DNA of 64,000 nt from Plantago major (lineage: Eukaryota > Streptophyta > Magnoliopsida > Lamiales > Plantaginaceae), in the NCBI GenBank assembly GCA_026545765.1, contig CM048840.1:44474959-44538958 (forward strand), written 5' to 3'. Positions 44,831-54,552 of the stretch are shown in pieces. The notes below the pieces were generated by a model, which was not told the origin of the DNA, ran no database searches, and worked only from the letters and a program-made list of their open reading frames with translations. Within the stretch, counting starts at the first letter, position 1. Every line of letters begins with the position of its first letter. A program made the translations under genes and the position numbers.

Positions 44831-44845
44831 AAAAAGGGGGAAATT
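44831..44845 (+). other. Polypurine tract of copia
   Basis: AAAAAGGGGGAAATT directly before the 3' LTR. Confidence 0.9.
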
Positions 44846-46269
44846 TGTTAGGAATATATGTTAGTATTTTGATCACTCATCACATGTTCTTATCTTAGCC
44901 AGAAAGGTGATTAAGTACTCTCGGTTCACTTGAACATTGTAAAAGAGGAAATCACTGAGTATGATTAGTCTAGTAAATCTTGTATTAGGATTATAGGTCT
45001 ATGAGTGTAATTTTTATTTCCAGAGGACCATGAAGATCAATCCTAGCAATGGAGCTTTTCTGAAGATTAGAAGACTGAAGATTGCACAAGATTTATGAAG
45101 ATATCAAGGTTTAGTCTAACTCAAGAAAGACTATGTCCTTAATACTTTCTTAAGTTTATTTACTTACTTTTGAAATATGATTCTGGACACATGACATCAT
45201 GAGTATGGAGCATGCAAGCCATCAGAAAGGCTCATGTATCCGTTGAAGACTACAGGACAAGAAATAGTACAAGTGCATTAATTGCATCGTCAGAAAAGCT
45301 GCTGAAGCACAGTCCTCTCTGAGACCTGAGACAAGGACTTCTGAGTACTCATTTCAAGATAAGTATGGACTGAATTTGAATTGTGTCTAATGGATATCAT
45401 TCCAACAACTCTCAAATTCATCTATATATATCACACACTTAGATGCTGAGATATACATACCTTAGAACGCTCTATCTTGCAAACTTACCATCAAGCAAAG
45501 TATTCTCTCAAGCACTCTATTTCCTTTTCTGAAAGCTTTCTGTTGCTCGAAGAATCACTAAGAGTTCTAAGTTGTCCTGAACCTTAACAAGAGATTGTTA
45601 TTCGTAAAAGAGTTGAACTATCAGATACCCTTTCTGAAGCTCATTCTCCAGAACGGACATCAATTACTTGGGTCAGTAAAGGCGGTGCCATCCACTGAAC
45701 AAGTGTATTAAGTAGTCTTGTTCTATTAGGCTCTCTGAAAACATAACTGAAAAGTTATACGAGAAGCCTCTCTGACAAACCTTATAACCAACACCATCAG
45801 GGCGTGGAGTAGAGGAAGTACTTGATTTGGGAAATCAGGGAATAACTCCAAGGCTATCTGAGTAGAGGAAGTACTTAGCTCTAGGAGCTGGGGGAATAAC
45901 TCAGGGGGAACATTTGGTTGGGAACCATTTGTTTAGGAATCTTAGAATAGGATTATTGTAAGGTGAACTCAATTATCTGTTCTAGTGAATTCTAGGTCTC
46001 AGAAAGACCGAAGTGGATTAGTTGGAGGATTCATACCTCCAGATACCACTATATTTGCTGTGTCATTTACCTTTCTGTATTTACATTTCAGCAAAGCACA
46101 CACACATACTTATTGTTTCTGCACTTACCTATCTTAAAGTCTTCCGCGCTCTGAATTTAAGTATCAGAAACCCCCAGGTTTCTGAGAAACTGTGTTGATC
46201 AACAAAAGTTTTAAAAGATTATTCACCCCCCCCCCCCAGTCTTTTACTTTGCCGTTATCTGGACCAACA
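44846..46269 (+). repeat. Copia 3' LTR
   Basis: 1424 bp, TGTTAGGAATAT to GGACCAACA, canonical TG...CA. TATATATAT box at ~45423. Ends with a C run (46226-46237) and CAGTCTTTTACTTTGCCG shared with the 5' LTR. Followed by GGGCG (46270-46274). Confidence 0.94.
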
Positions 46270-46274
46270 GGGCG

Positions 46275-47114
46275 TTTTCTTTCCTTCCTGATCTCGTCAC
46301 ATAGAGGATTGGGAGCTCTAAGAGTTTCTCATGTGCCTTCACCATCTTGCTCAGAGTGGCAATTTGCGTTTCTAAGGCTTTTTGTTGGAGATAAATCTGC
46401 TCAGCGGTTAGCTTCTCACTAGTCCTGGGGATGATGGCCATATCTGGAGGAAGATCATTGAGAGGAACTATTGATATGCTTTCCGCCACATGATCTCTTG
46501 GTGCACGTTGTTGTGCTCCACGCCGACTAGTTCCAGCTTCATCCACTCGTGGCATCACTGGACTTCTCCCTCGCTGTTCGTGAGAAGCAGCAGCCCTTTT
46601 GTTGAGAAGATTTCTTAGATCTTCCGGTTGAGCTTGTTCCCCCCATCCTTTGTTGGATTGGACGGTGCTCATTCCTTGATTGTGCGGGTTCAGCTTGTCT
46701 CGGAATTGCCAAAGGAGGAGTGGGTTGAGGAGGCTGGAGGTTGTTTGACCCAAAACATCCTTGGATAGTGGTGAGTAAGAGGCCAAACTGGTTCTCATTC
46801 ATCCCGAACTCGCTGGGACGAATGATCTGCCCATTTGGAAGGGTAAAGTTTCAACCTGGAGGAGGAACATATGTTCCTGACGGAGGAACTTGTCCTTCGA
46901 CCCCAAGCACCTGAGTCCTTATTGGCGGATCAGCGGCTCTTTCCTCATCTGAAGAGAGACTGGCGGTATGGCCATCGCTTGGACAATCCATCGTATCTCT
47001 TGGAGGAGTTCCTGCCACCCTTCCTCTCCTAGCGGGAGGTCTACCTCTTTTCCTTGGAGCAGGCGTGCCAATTGCAGTAGCGTTGGTTCTTGCGGACCTT
47101 CTTGTTCTTGCCAT
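46275..47114 (-). pseudogene. G2 gag, N-terminal part
   Basis: Starts at 47114 with MARTRRSART and a P/R-rich stretch; a stop at ~46853. 46539-46802 and 46244-46798 continue in different frames, the latter with a coiled-coil-like segment (LTAEQIYLQQKALETQIATL) that runs into the copia LTR at 46269. The rest of gag is at 29809-30982. Confidence 0.78.
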
Positions 47115-47142
47115 TACTGAAGAGAACAGAACTTTTTGTAAA

Positions 47143-47162
47143 GATTCCCACCGACGGCGCCA
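47143..47162 (-). other. G2 primer-binding site, probably tRNA-Asp
   Basis: Minus-strand TGGCGCCGTCGGTGGGAATC, three bases inside the 5' LTR. It matches the complement of a plant tRNA-Asp 3' end at about 16 of 20 positions, by my recollection of that tRNA; a TGGCGCC core is common in plant gypsy elements. Confidence 0.65.
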
Positions 47163-47165
47163 AAA

Positions 47166-48009
47166 TGTTGAGGGTAAAATCCCCCAACCACTTAGATATT
47201 ATTCGACTTCACAGGTAATAGCCAAGGTAAGAAGCTCCGTATAGCGTAAGAGCCAATGTGTGAGAACCTGCGGCCTCAAGCTTGATAAGAACCTGCACAA
47301 GTGACTTGAGGGGGGGGGTTAGGACCCGGTTTTCTAAGCGTCAAACCGGTTAGAGACTTTACTCAAGAGAGACTGAAGATCTGCTCTGCATAATGTTCGG
47401 GATTAGCTTATGTCCGATGACTTACCTTAACATGGGGAAGTGTGCCATATTTATAGGAAATTCTCAAAAAGGGAGGACTCCTCTGGATCGTACCAAGTGT
47501 AAGGCCTTGATCGAGCCACCAAGGCTTGTTTAGGCCCACGGCCCAATAATGACACTTAGCCCACCCCATTTTGCACTTTTAGGGGTAGTTCAGTCATTAT
47601 TGAGAGAGTTTTAGAGGGTGTGACATAGTCTGCCGAGGTCCAAGGTCCAGAGGGGTTGGTCCGGACGCTTGGTCCGGACCGTATTGGGCTGTCTATAGGG
47701 AAGTTCCCTAGGTTTGCCCAACTCTTCCGACTCGGACCTTATGGCTCGGACCTCCCTACTCTCTAGTGCCAGTCTACTTGGTTGCTCGTGAGATTGTCAT
47801 GTTGGGTCCGAATGATCATCCGTATCGGACCTAGATGGGTCAGACCTGCAGACCTAGGGTCGGACCCAGTATCTTTTAAGTACTCTGTCCCTTTTCTAGG
47901 GAGGGTCGGACCCGGGTGGGTCGGACCTATGGGTCAAATCATTGTGTCTCGGGTCCTTTAGATAACTCGGGACGCCTCGGGATTCTTTCCAAGGCGCCTA
48001 TGACGGATT

Positions 48010-48017
<8 letters not shown>
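47166..48017 (-). repeat. G2 5' LTR (right), edge replaced
   Basis: Matches 19117-19945 until GGATTGGACATAT, then runs into the AT microsatellite; the last ~25 bp (ATTTTCGTATCAACA side) and the target duplication are missing. TATA box at 47448-47455 (minus). Confidence 0.92.
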
Positions 48018-48085
<68 letters not shown>

Positions 48086-48169
48086 GTATATAGATATATG
48101 TACATATATGTACATACATATATATGTACATATAGATATATACATATATATATATACATGTACATATAC

Positions 48170-48201
<32 letters not shown>

Positions 48202-48243
48202 GTACATATACATATATATATATACATATATATATATATGTAC

Positions 48244-48313
<70 letters not shown>
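48013..48313. repeat. AT/TACATA microsatellite, 300 bp
   Basis: Alternating TA broken by TACATA and CACACG units. Open frames of I and Y on both strands are artefacts. It seems to have grown from the TATAT at the LTR edge. Confidence 0.97.
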
Positions 48314-48316
<3 letters not shown>

Positions 48317-50106
48317 TACCATCATCATGCTTGAAAGGCTTGATCATTACAGTGTTACTTTGATCACATTTTTTTTATCTCAGCTGCATACCTCCATAAC
48401 TGTGCATATTGCTCATTCTCAGCTACACATCTCCTCAACTGAACCAACTTGTTTGCCCTGTACAACTTGTTATTCTTGATAAGTACCCCCTTCTTGCTTC
48501 TTATAACTGACCTCATGGACTTCACTTTCCATTTGTCAATTGTCTTGATTTCCTCCTCATATTGTTCAGCTATTCACCTAGCAAATGCAGCTCTTACTTC
48601 CTCCACCCTGCTACAATGATGTGTACCATCCACAGATTTGATCTGCATAGCCACCTTTCCCTTCCCATGAAAGGCAGTTGCTACAAGTCTCCAAGGACAT
48701 TTTTCAGCAGCACAAACAGATACAATCATCCCCTCATCATTCCTTTCATACCTAAGCTCCTTACCATTCTTAATTGAGTGACTCCTAAGGGCATCTCTCA
48801 AGACTTTGTTGCCAGGGAACACCAATCTTACTTCAAACTTAGGGTTCTCCATATCGGTATCAAGGTTAAATAGTGGGAAGCCCTTATACTTAGATGGGTG
48901 AGGAACAACTGAAGTGCATGGAACACTCATGCTAGGAATGGATTCAGAATTCTGCAAATTGGAGTTATCTAACCCACCAAACCATTGATAGATTTTTACA
49001 CCATTGTAGAATTCTGCATTTTCATTACTCAACTCACAATCACTATCCTCCAAACCATCAGAGTTGACTGAATCACTTCCTACAGACTGCTCATCAAATC
49101 CTGTTTCTCTATCATCCACCAACTTCAACAACTCTCCATCAATAGGTTCATGTTGGAGTTCATTATCTCCCTGCACCAGTTCCTTATCAATAGGCTCATC
49201 ATTGTCACTATGTTCTCCCTGCACCAGTTCATCATCTTCCTCCACCAGTTCTTCATCTCCCTCACTCTCAATATGTTCATCATTCACATTAAAATCCTCA
49301 TCATCACTTTGTTCATCTTCACTTTGTTCATTATCTGCTTCACTCTCTTCTCCCTCCTCTCTTTTACTCTGTTCATCATCTTATTGCCCATGAGCCTCAT
49401 CTTCCTCAATACTATGACTAGCTCTTTCTCCATCAATCAAGTGCTTTATAAACACACCCACTGAATCACTATTGTCAACATAAAACCCCATTTATCGAGC
49501 ATGAATGTCAGTTTCCATCTTAATCAAGTCTCTACAACAATTTATTCCACTCTTTGAGAAGTAGCAGTTCACAGTCTTGGGATCAATTCCACACATACTC
49601 ACCATCTCTTTAACTTCTAACATGCTCATTTCATCAACATGACACCAATCAAAATATGAAAATACTCCTCCATCATATAATGTTTTCCTATTAATTAACT
49701 TGCCATGGTGGTGCATTACAACTGTAAAGTTGAAGCTCAATGCAGCTGTAATAATAAAACAGAGCAACCAGTCATTTTTTGCTTCCAACCCAATAGATAT
49801 AAACTATTTTAGGGATGTATAAACTATTCTCAAGCATGTTAACAGTGGGGAACAAATGGAATCTTAAACTCACAAAAATCAGACAAGAAAACCTGGTGTA
49901 CAGTCAGTCCTTCGACATAACTTGAATAAACAATAGTATTAAGCAACAATAACATATAACAAGCAAACATTATCATCGATTTCACCAAAAAAATCAACTT
50001 TTTGCTTCAAAAACACAAGCAGTATACAGAGATAGAACTTACCATAATCTGGAGTTGTTCGCCCTTTAGCAATACTTGTACTTGGACTGCGTTTTTTCCA
50101 AACCAT
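48314..50106 (-). pseudogene. MULE transposase, N-terminal part
   Basis: First exon starts at 50106 (MVWKKRSPSTSIAKGRT) with donor ATG|GTAAGT at ~50042. A later exon begins near 49780 with a PB1-like domain (FTVVMHHHGKLINRKTLYDG, FSYFDWCHVDEMSMLEV), then stops at ~49493 and ~49383. There follows a long acidic segment, then the MuDR-type N-terminal domain (FEVRLVFPGNKVLRDALRSH, CPWRLVATAF, HHCSRVEEVRAAFA, 48574-48850). A stop near 48573 precedes WRYAAEIKK. The catalytic MULE domain is missing beyond the AT microsatellite. Together with 18839-19111 it is the remains of one gene. Confidence 0.75.
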
Positions 50107-50255
50107 CGTGATTTTTTCCGGAGAATTTCGATTGTCAGTAAGTTTGGTTTTTGAATTTGTGAAGAATTGAAATGGGAACTTAGCCAAATTAGGTTAAGTG
50201 TTGTTGATAATAAAGCTTTGATAATCAATTGGACCATTTTGCAATTACTGGGCGC

Positions 50256-50420
50256 GTGAAAAACACGCCAACTGACGGCCAAAGCTAATGCCATCCAGAT
50301 GTGTGTGTTGACTTCTCACGTTGACCAACATTTAGGTGTTGAATGGTAAAAAAAAAAAAAAGGGTTTCTGTGTAACTTCGAATTCGGTCCAAAGGTTTGT
50401 GTGTAAAGAAAATTTTTTAC
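50256..50420 (-). repeat. MULE terminal inverted repeat, right
   Basis: About 165 bp, inverted copy of 15787-15949; ends GTAAAGAAAATTTTTTAC, followed by the 9-bp duplication at 50421-50429. Confidence 0.88.
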
Positions 50421-50429
50421 TAATATAAA

Positions 50430-53118
50430 TAAATAGACTTCACTCCTCCCTTCTAATTTGAATTTTTTAATGAGATGAGATTCTCACTACATTCTCACCA
50501 AAGTTACCATTGGGTTACTTTAACTTAAAACTCAAATTATTTGATGTTAATACGTTTGAGTGGTGAAATTTATGATGCACCAAAGTCACTACATTCTTAC
50601 CAAACATAAATGACATAATATTGTATAAATATAAGATGTAATTATATATATACATTTTTTATTGCATGAAATTTATGATGCAAAATACTTATTTAAAGTT
50701 GTCTATGATAGTGACTTAAACTTTTGAGTTGTAATCACATCTTTTGGATTCCGTGTAATTAGTAGCTGATATATGTGTGAACTTTCTTGTTGCATAAAAA
50801 ACATCTCTAACTTGTCAAGTAGGTTCAAAACTCTTAACATGAAACTTTTGCTACTTCTGTGGTATCGTCTTCCGGATTATCTCCCTCCGCTTCTAGTCTA
50901 ATTGATGTGATGATTTCGTTTTCAATTAAAACATCCACAATTTCTTATCAGACTTCGCTTTTTGTCTAATTTATAATTTTACTTATTTGTTAAAATTTTG
51001 TATATATATTTACAAAATATATATCATAAAATTTTATCATACAAGTTAGTTAGTAATTTTATACAAGAAATTTAACATTTAAATTATGCATATGGGTTTT
51101 GTTTAGAAAAAAAATATTTTTAACACAAAATTCTAGTTAGGATTAAACTTGTTTTAAGAATACTTTTTCTCAGTCCCAACAATATGACTGTATAGAGTTT
51201 TTACTATAGTCTGAATGTATCTAAATCTGCAGGAAAAGAGAGTCCATTCCCGTAGGACTGCAATTGGGCATGTTTAACATGCTCTTGTGAGCCCATTATG
51301 AGGTAGAAATGTTACACCTGAAATTGAAGATATTAGTATAAAAATGAATTAAAATGTGTAGAGAAAAATAATAATTGAATCCGCCCTTAACAAAACATAA
51401 AACCGAGGCATGTGCTTGCACATTCCCATTAAAACAATTACGTCCCCTCACTACGGTACTTGAGGTATCGTTGAACGCTTGTTTCCCAGGATACAACGGT
51501 TCAACCTTAAAAACTAGCTGCACTCACTAACTGTTCATGGTGAACTAAACTGGAGCTCGGATTATACGAAAGGGGAGAAGAGAAGAAAAACCACAAAGAG
51601 AGAAGAGAAAAGGGTGGGTTATCTTCTACTCTTTTCCAATACAAATGAGACGCTTTTATAGGTGATGAAATGGATCTGTAACTCCATTCTCCATAAGTGC
51701 ATTTCATTACAGATTATATTTGTAACTTATGGATGCAACAAATGTCATATTTAGTATTTGTAACTTCCATGAGTTACAAATTTCTACTTGAAGCAAAAGC
51801 TTCTAAAATGTTTGAGAAGCTGACCAAGATACATGGTTCTACCGTCAGTCAAGTTGTTGCCCCGATTATTATCAGTTGAGGTGTCGACACGTGTCCATTA
51901 CTCTCTATCGTCCTCAACCAATGGTCTCCATCGCCCTTAACCATTGCTCTACATCGCCCTCAGCCGCTACTTGTTACTATATTTAGAAATATAAACATCT
52001 CCACTAATTTTTAATAAAAAATAATTAAACACATATTTACATATATATTTATAATTATATGCAATAAAATTGTAATTACAGATAAATAACAAAATCACAT
52101 ATTCCTAATCTGTAAAAATATTGAAATTAGATGAATCCTAACTTAAATTTTGATTTTAATTGAAAGATTTTAATCTTTTAATAGGGGTATTTTTAATATA
52201 TAAAAATGATATTTTTTTGTTTTAATATATTTAAATAGTTTAAGGCAATATAGACGGTTAAAGCAACACGTAGTGCAACACCTCATGCGACATCCATGAC
52301 AACAATTAGTGCGAAAGGTAGCAGATTATTTGATCTCCACCGTTAAATTTTTAATCTAATGGATCAAAATAAGTTACTGAAGTTTTGTACCGATATGGGT
52401 TAAACTACCTCAGCTACCATTGCATCTTTGGGGCTCCAAAAGCCTGGGTAAAATTGGGAGTCAAGACGACATCTTGACTGACGATAGAAAGCTCCCAAGT
52501 TACATACTCCATGATGTCCATTCCCGTTGGAGTATGTTTTTAAACTCATGTTGTCCATGTTTTTGTTTTGATTTTAAAAAAATGTAATCTCGGGTTTTCA
52601 GGTTAAGTCCGTTTCTAGACCGACTAGAAATTGGTTTGGTCCTTAAAAACATCAAATTTCGGTTTTGTGTGGATTCTGGCATGATGCTCACCCCTAGCTA
52701 CGAATATTCCTAATCGGCACTGGAGTACCAAGGGGGATTTACAGGTCGGTCTAAATCCCCCCAGAAAAATTCGAAAGGCGAGCGACGTGGCCTCGACTGT
52801 GAAATGACGTTTATAACCTCTTAGGAGTAAATCAGTGCAGGGATGTATGTGAATATCAATTCATCTTTTTTCATACAGTAGGCTAGTAGCATTTATATGT
52901 ATGGTCAATGAAATCATGCAATGGTCAGCATTTCATCAATCTTGGTTCTGAGGAATAGTGACACATGTAAGTTTTAGACCTATCACATTAATAACAGTAA
53001 TGTGTATATTGTTAACTATATTAAGTGATGAAAACAGACTAGAAAAAATTGTTACCCAGCTTCATTCATACTGTTTTCTAAGCAACCATGGTAAAATGAG
53101 ATGTTAGTGTTTTGAATA
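50430..53118. other. AT-rich spacer, no gene seen
   Basis: 2.7 kb without recognisable coding. 51530-51700 is purine-rich with a TTTTATAGG box and could be an old LTR, but no partner or ends were found. 52240-52390 contains GTGCGA/GCGAC words and a TAATCTAATGGATCAAAAT stretch reminiscent of 230-370. Confidence 0.5.
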
Positions 53119-53313
53119 TGTTGATACGAAAATATGTCCAATCCGTCATAGACGCCATTGGAGTGTATCCTAAGGTGTATTAAGCTGTCTGAGGTCAAGT
53201 GGCTGAAGGTCCGACCCAGGGTCCCTTTGGAGTCAACTTTCATGAGATAAGCAATATGAACCTTGGCCCTCAAGACAAGTGGTCACAAGACTCCCTCACA
53301 AATATTCTCCGTG
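53119..53313 (+). repeat. Tat LTR fragment in opposite orientation
   Basis: TGTTGATACGAAAATATGTC, then CAATCCGTCATAGACGCC, match the reverse complement of the outer end of the G2 LTRs (19908-19945), so this is the start of an LTR in plus orientation, while G3 gag-pol is on the minus strand. It passes without LTR end, primer site or polypurine tract into the G3 interior. Only the first ~38 bp align clearly; the rest is assigned by position. Confidence 0.6.
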
Positions 53314-53324
53314 CCCTTTTTTCT

Positions 53325-53850
53325 TAGGAAGATGGGGTTTTATCTTTTGATAATAATCGATTTTTTGGGATAGTCCGAGGAAGGACATCCGAACGGATGA
53401 GAGTCCGTGTGCTTAAGATAAATCATCCATCTATTAGGAAGATGGGGTTTTTTCTTTTGATAATAATCGATTTTTTGGGATAGTCCGAGAGAGGACATCC
53501 GAACGGACGAGAGTCCGTGTGCTTAAGATAAATCATCCATCTATTAGGAAGATGGAGTTTTATCTTTTGATAATAATCGATTTTCGGGATAGTCCGAGGA
53601 AGGACATCCGAACGGACAATAGTCCGTGTGCTTAAGATAAATCATCCATCTATTAGGAAGATGGGGTTTTATCTTTTGATAATAATCGATTTTTCGGGAT
53701 AGTCCGAGAGAGGACATCCAAACAGACGAGAGTCTGTGTGCTTAAGATAAATCATCCATCTATTAGGAAGATGGGGTTTTATATTTTGATAATAATTGAT
53801 TTTTCGGTATAGTCCGAGGAAGGACATCCGAACGGACGAGAGTCCATGTG
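53325..53850. repeat. 110-bp tandem array, ~4.8 copies
   Basis: Units start at 53325, 53435, 53545, 53654 and 53764, each beginning TAGGAAGATGG. Each holds the near-palindrome CATCCGAACGGATG and AATAATCGATTTTT. Units differ at only a few positions, so the array is recent. It lies directly upstream of the antisense-gene promoter. G2 has a single degenerate unit-like piece at ~20308. Confidence 0.95.
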
Positions 53851-54061
53851 TTTCGGGAGGGTTTATCCGTTCGCAAGAGGATACGGTATCATCTTCGAAG
53901 TCCCAAATGTTGTTGGAATTCTAATCGTCGTGAAATAAATATTTTGGACTGATTCGTCATTTCACTTAGTATTTTGAACTATACCGTTGGATGAATTTTG
54001 ATCGACGACTGAGATTTAATCCTGAATTGATATGACGGTTGAACTTTCAAATTTATCCCCC

Positions 54062-54069
54062 TATATATA
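54062..54069 (+). promoter_or_regulatory. TATA box of G3 antisense gene
   Basis: TATATATA. Upstream GATTCGTCATTTCACTTAGT and ATACCGTTGGATGA match G2; downstream TCACTTTCATTTCTCCACTT leader as in G2. Confidence 0.8.
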
Positions 54070-54278
54070 GCCCCCCGTCACTTTCATTTCTCCACTTTTA
54101 GAGAGAGAATTTTTGTAAACTTGAGCGAATCCGAAGTACTTTAAGGCGATCCAAAGCAAATCGAGGCAATCCAAAGCAAGTGTTGGTGAACGAAGTGCTC
54201 TTGAGTGTTCCGAAGGAGAAAACTTAAGAAGTGTCCGAAGCGCCCAGCTGCCTTCGATCCAACCTTTTTCCTTGACAA

Positions 54279-54551
54279 GTAAGTCTTTTGTTCGTATTTC
54301 CTTTAGTAGTAAAACTTTGAAGTTTTGTTTGTTCGGGCGTATTGTCGTTTATAGTCCGTTCGGACGTATGTAGTAAGTTTCTTCGGAAGCTCTATGTAGT
54401 TTGTACTAACTTCGTACTAACTTCGAATTAACTATGTCCGACGATGCGTGGTCCTTTCCTTTGAGACCCTTATGGACTTTAACACAAGTTACATAAATGG
54501 ACTCTCGGACTGTAAATTTAGTTCTCATAGGAATTCCCTTTCTCTCCCTAG
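54279..54551 (+). other. 5'-UTR intron of G3 antisense gene
   Basis: Donor ACAA|GTAAGT, acceptor TCCCTAG|G, ATG at 54553. 273 bp. Confidence 0.78.
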
Positions 54552-54552
54552 G

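Larger units (their letters stand above)
30988..46269 (+). mobile_element. Ty1/copia retrotransposon of SIRE type, 15.3 kb
   Basis: LTRs at 30988-32417 and 44846-46269, GGGCG duplication, initiator-Met primer site, polypurine tract, and the copia order gag, protease, integrase, reverse transcriptase, RNase H on the plus strand. The great length and the ~6.5-kb region after RNase H fit the SIRE/Maximus lineage, known for long gag and an extra 'env-like' gene. The LTRs look about 98% identical over the first ~235 bp, so insertion is fairly recent and younger than G2, yet the reading frames are broken in many places. It lies in G2 gag. Confidence 0.93.
19117..48017 (-). mobile_element. G2: Ty3/gypsy Tat-type retrotransposon, split by copia
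   Basis: LTRs at 19117-19945 and 47166-48017; gag-pol on the minus strand, in two parts around the copia insertion (30988-46269). Without it G2 is ~13.6 kb, like G1. A recognisable primer site and polypurine tract abut the LTRs. pol is better preserved than in G1, with a few stops and frameshifts. The element lies in the transposase gene of the MULE. Confidence 0.93.
15787..50420 (-). mobile_element. Mutator-like element (MULE) holding nested elements
   Basis: Long terminal inverted repeats at 15787-15949 and 50256-50420, a 9-bp target duplication, and pieces of a MULE transposase gene on the minus strand on both sides of the G2 insertion. Without inserted elements the MULE is ~4 kb (3.3 kb left minus the 1.5-kb CACTA, plus 2.1 kb right); the catalytic core of its transposase seems missing. 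It also holds a plus-strand GRF zinc-finger gene. Confidence 0.82.

Noticed and set aside
47916..48479. Long I/Y-rich open frames on both strands
   Set aside because: They are translations of the TA/TACATA microsatellite; all frames stay open by composition.
51296..51890. Possible old LTR (purine-rich, TTTTATAGG, TG start candidates)
   Set aside because: No second copy, inverted ends, primer site or duplication found in the window.
53325..53850. Regular repeats as a possible CRISPR array
   Set aside because: The units are contiguous 110-bp copies without unique spacers, in a plant retrotransposon.
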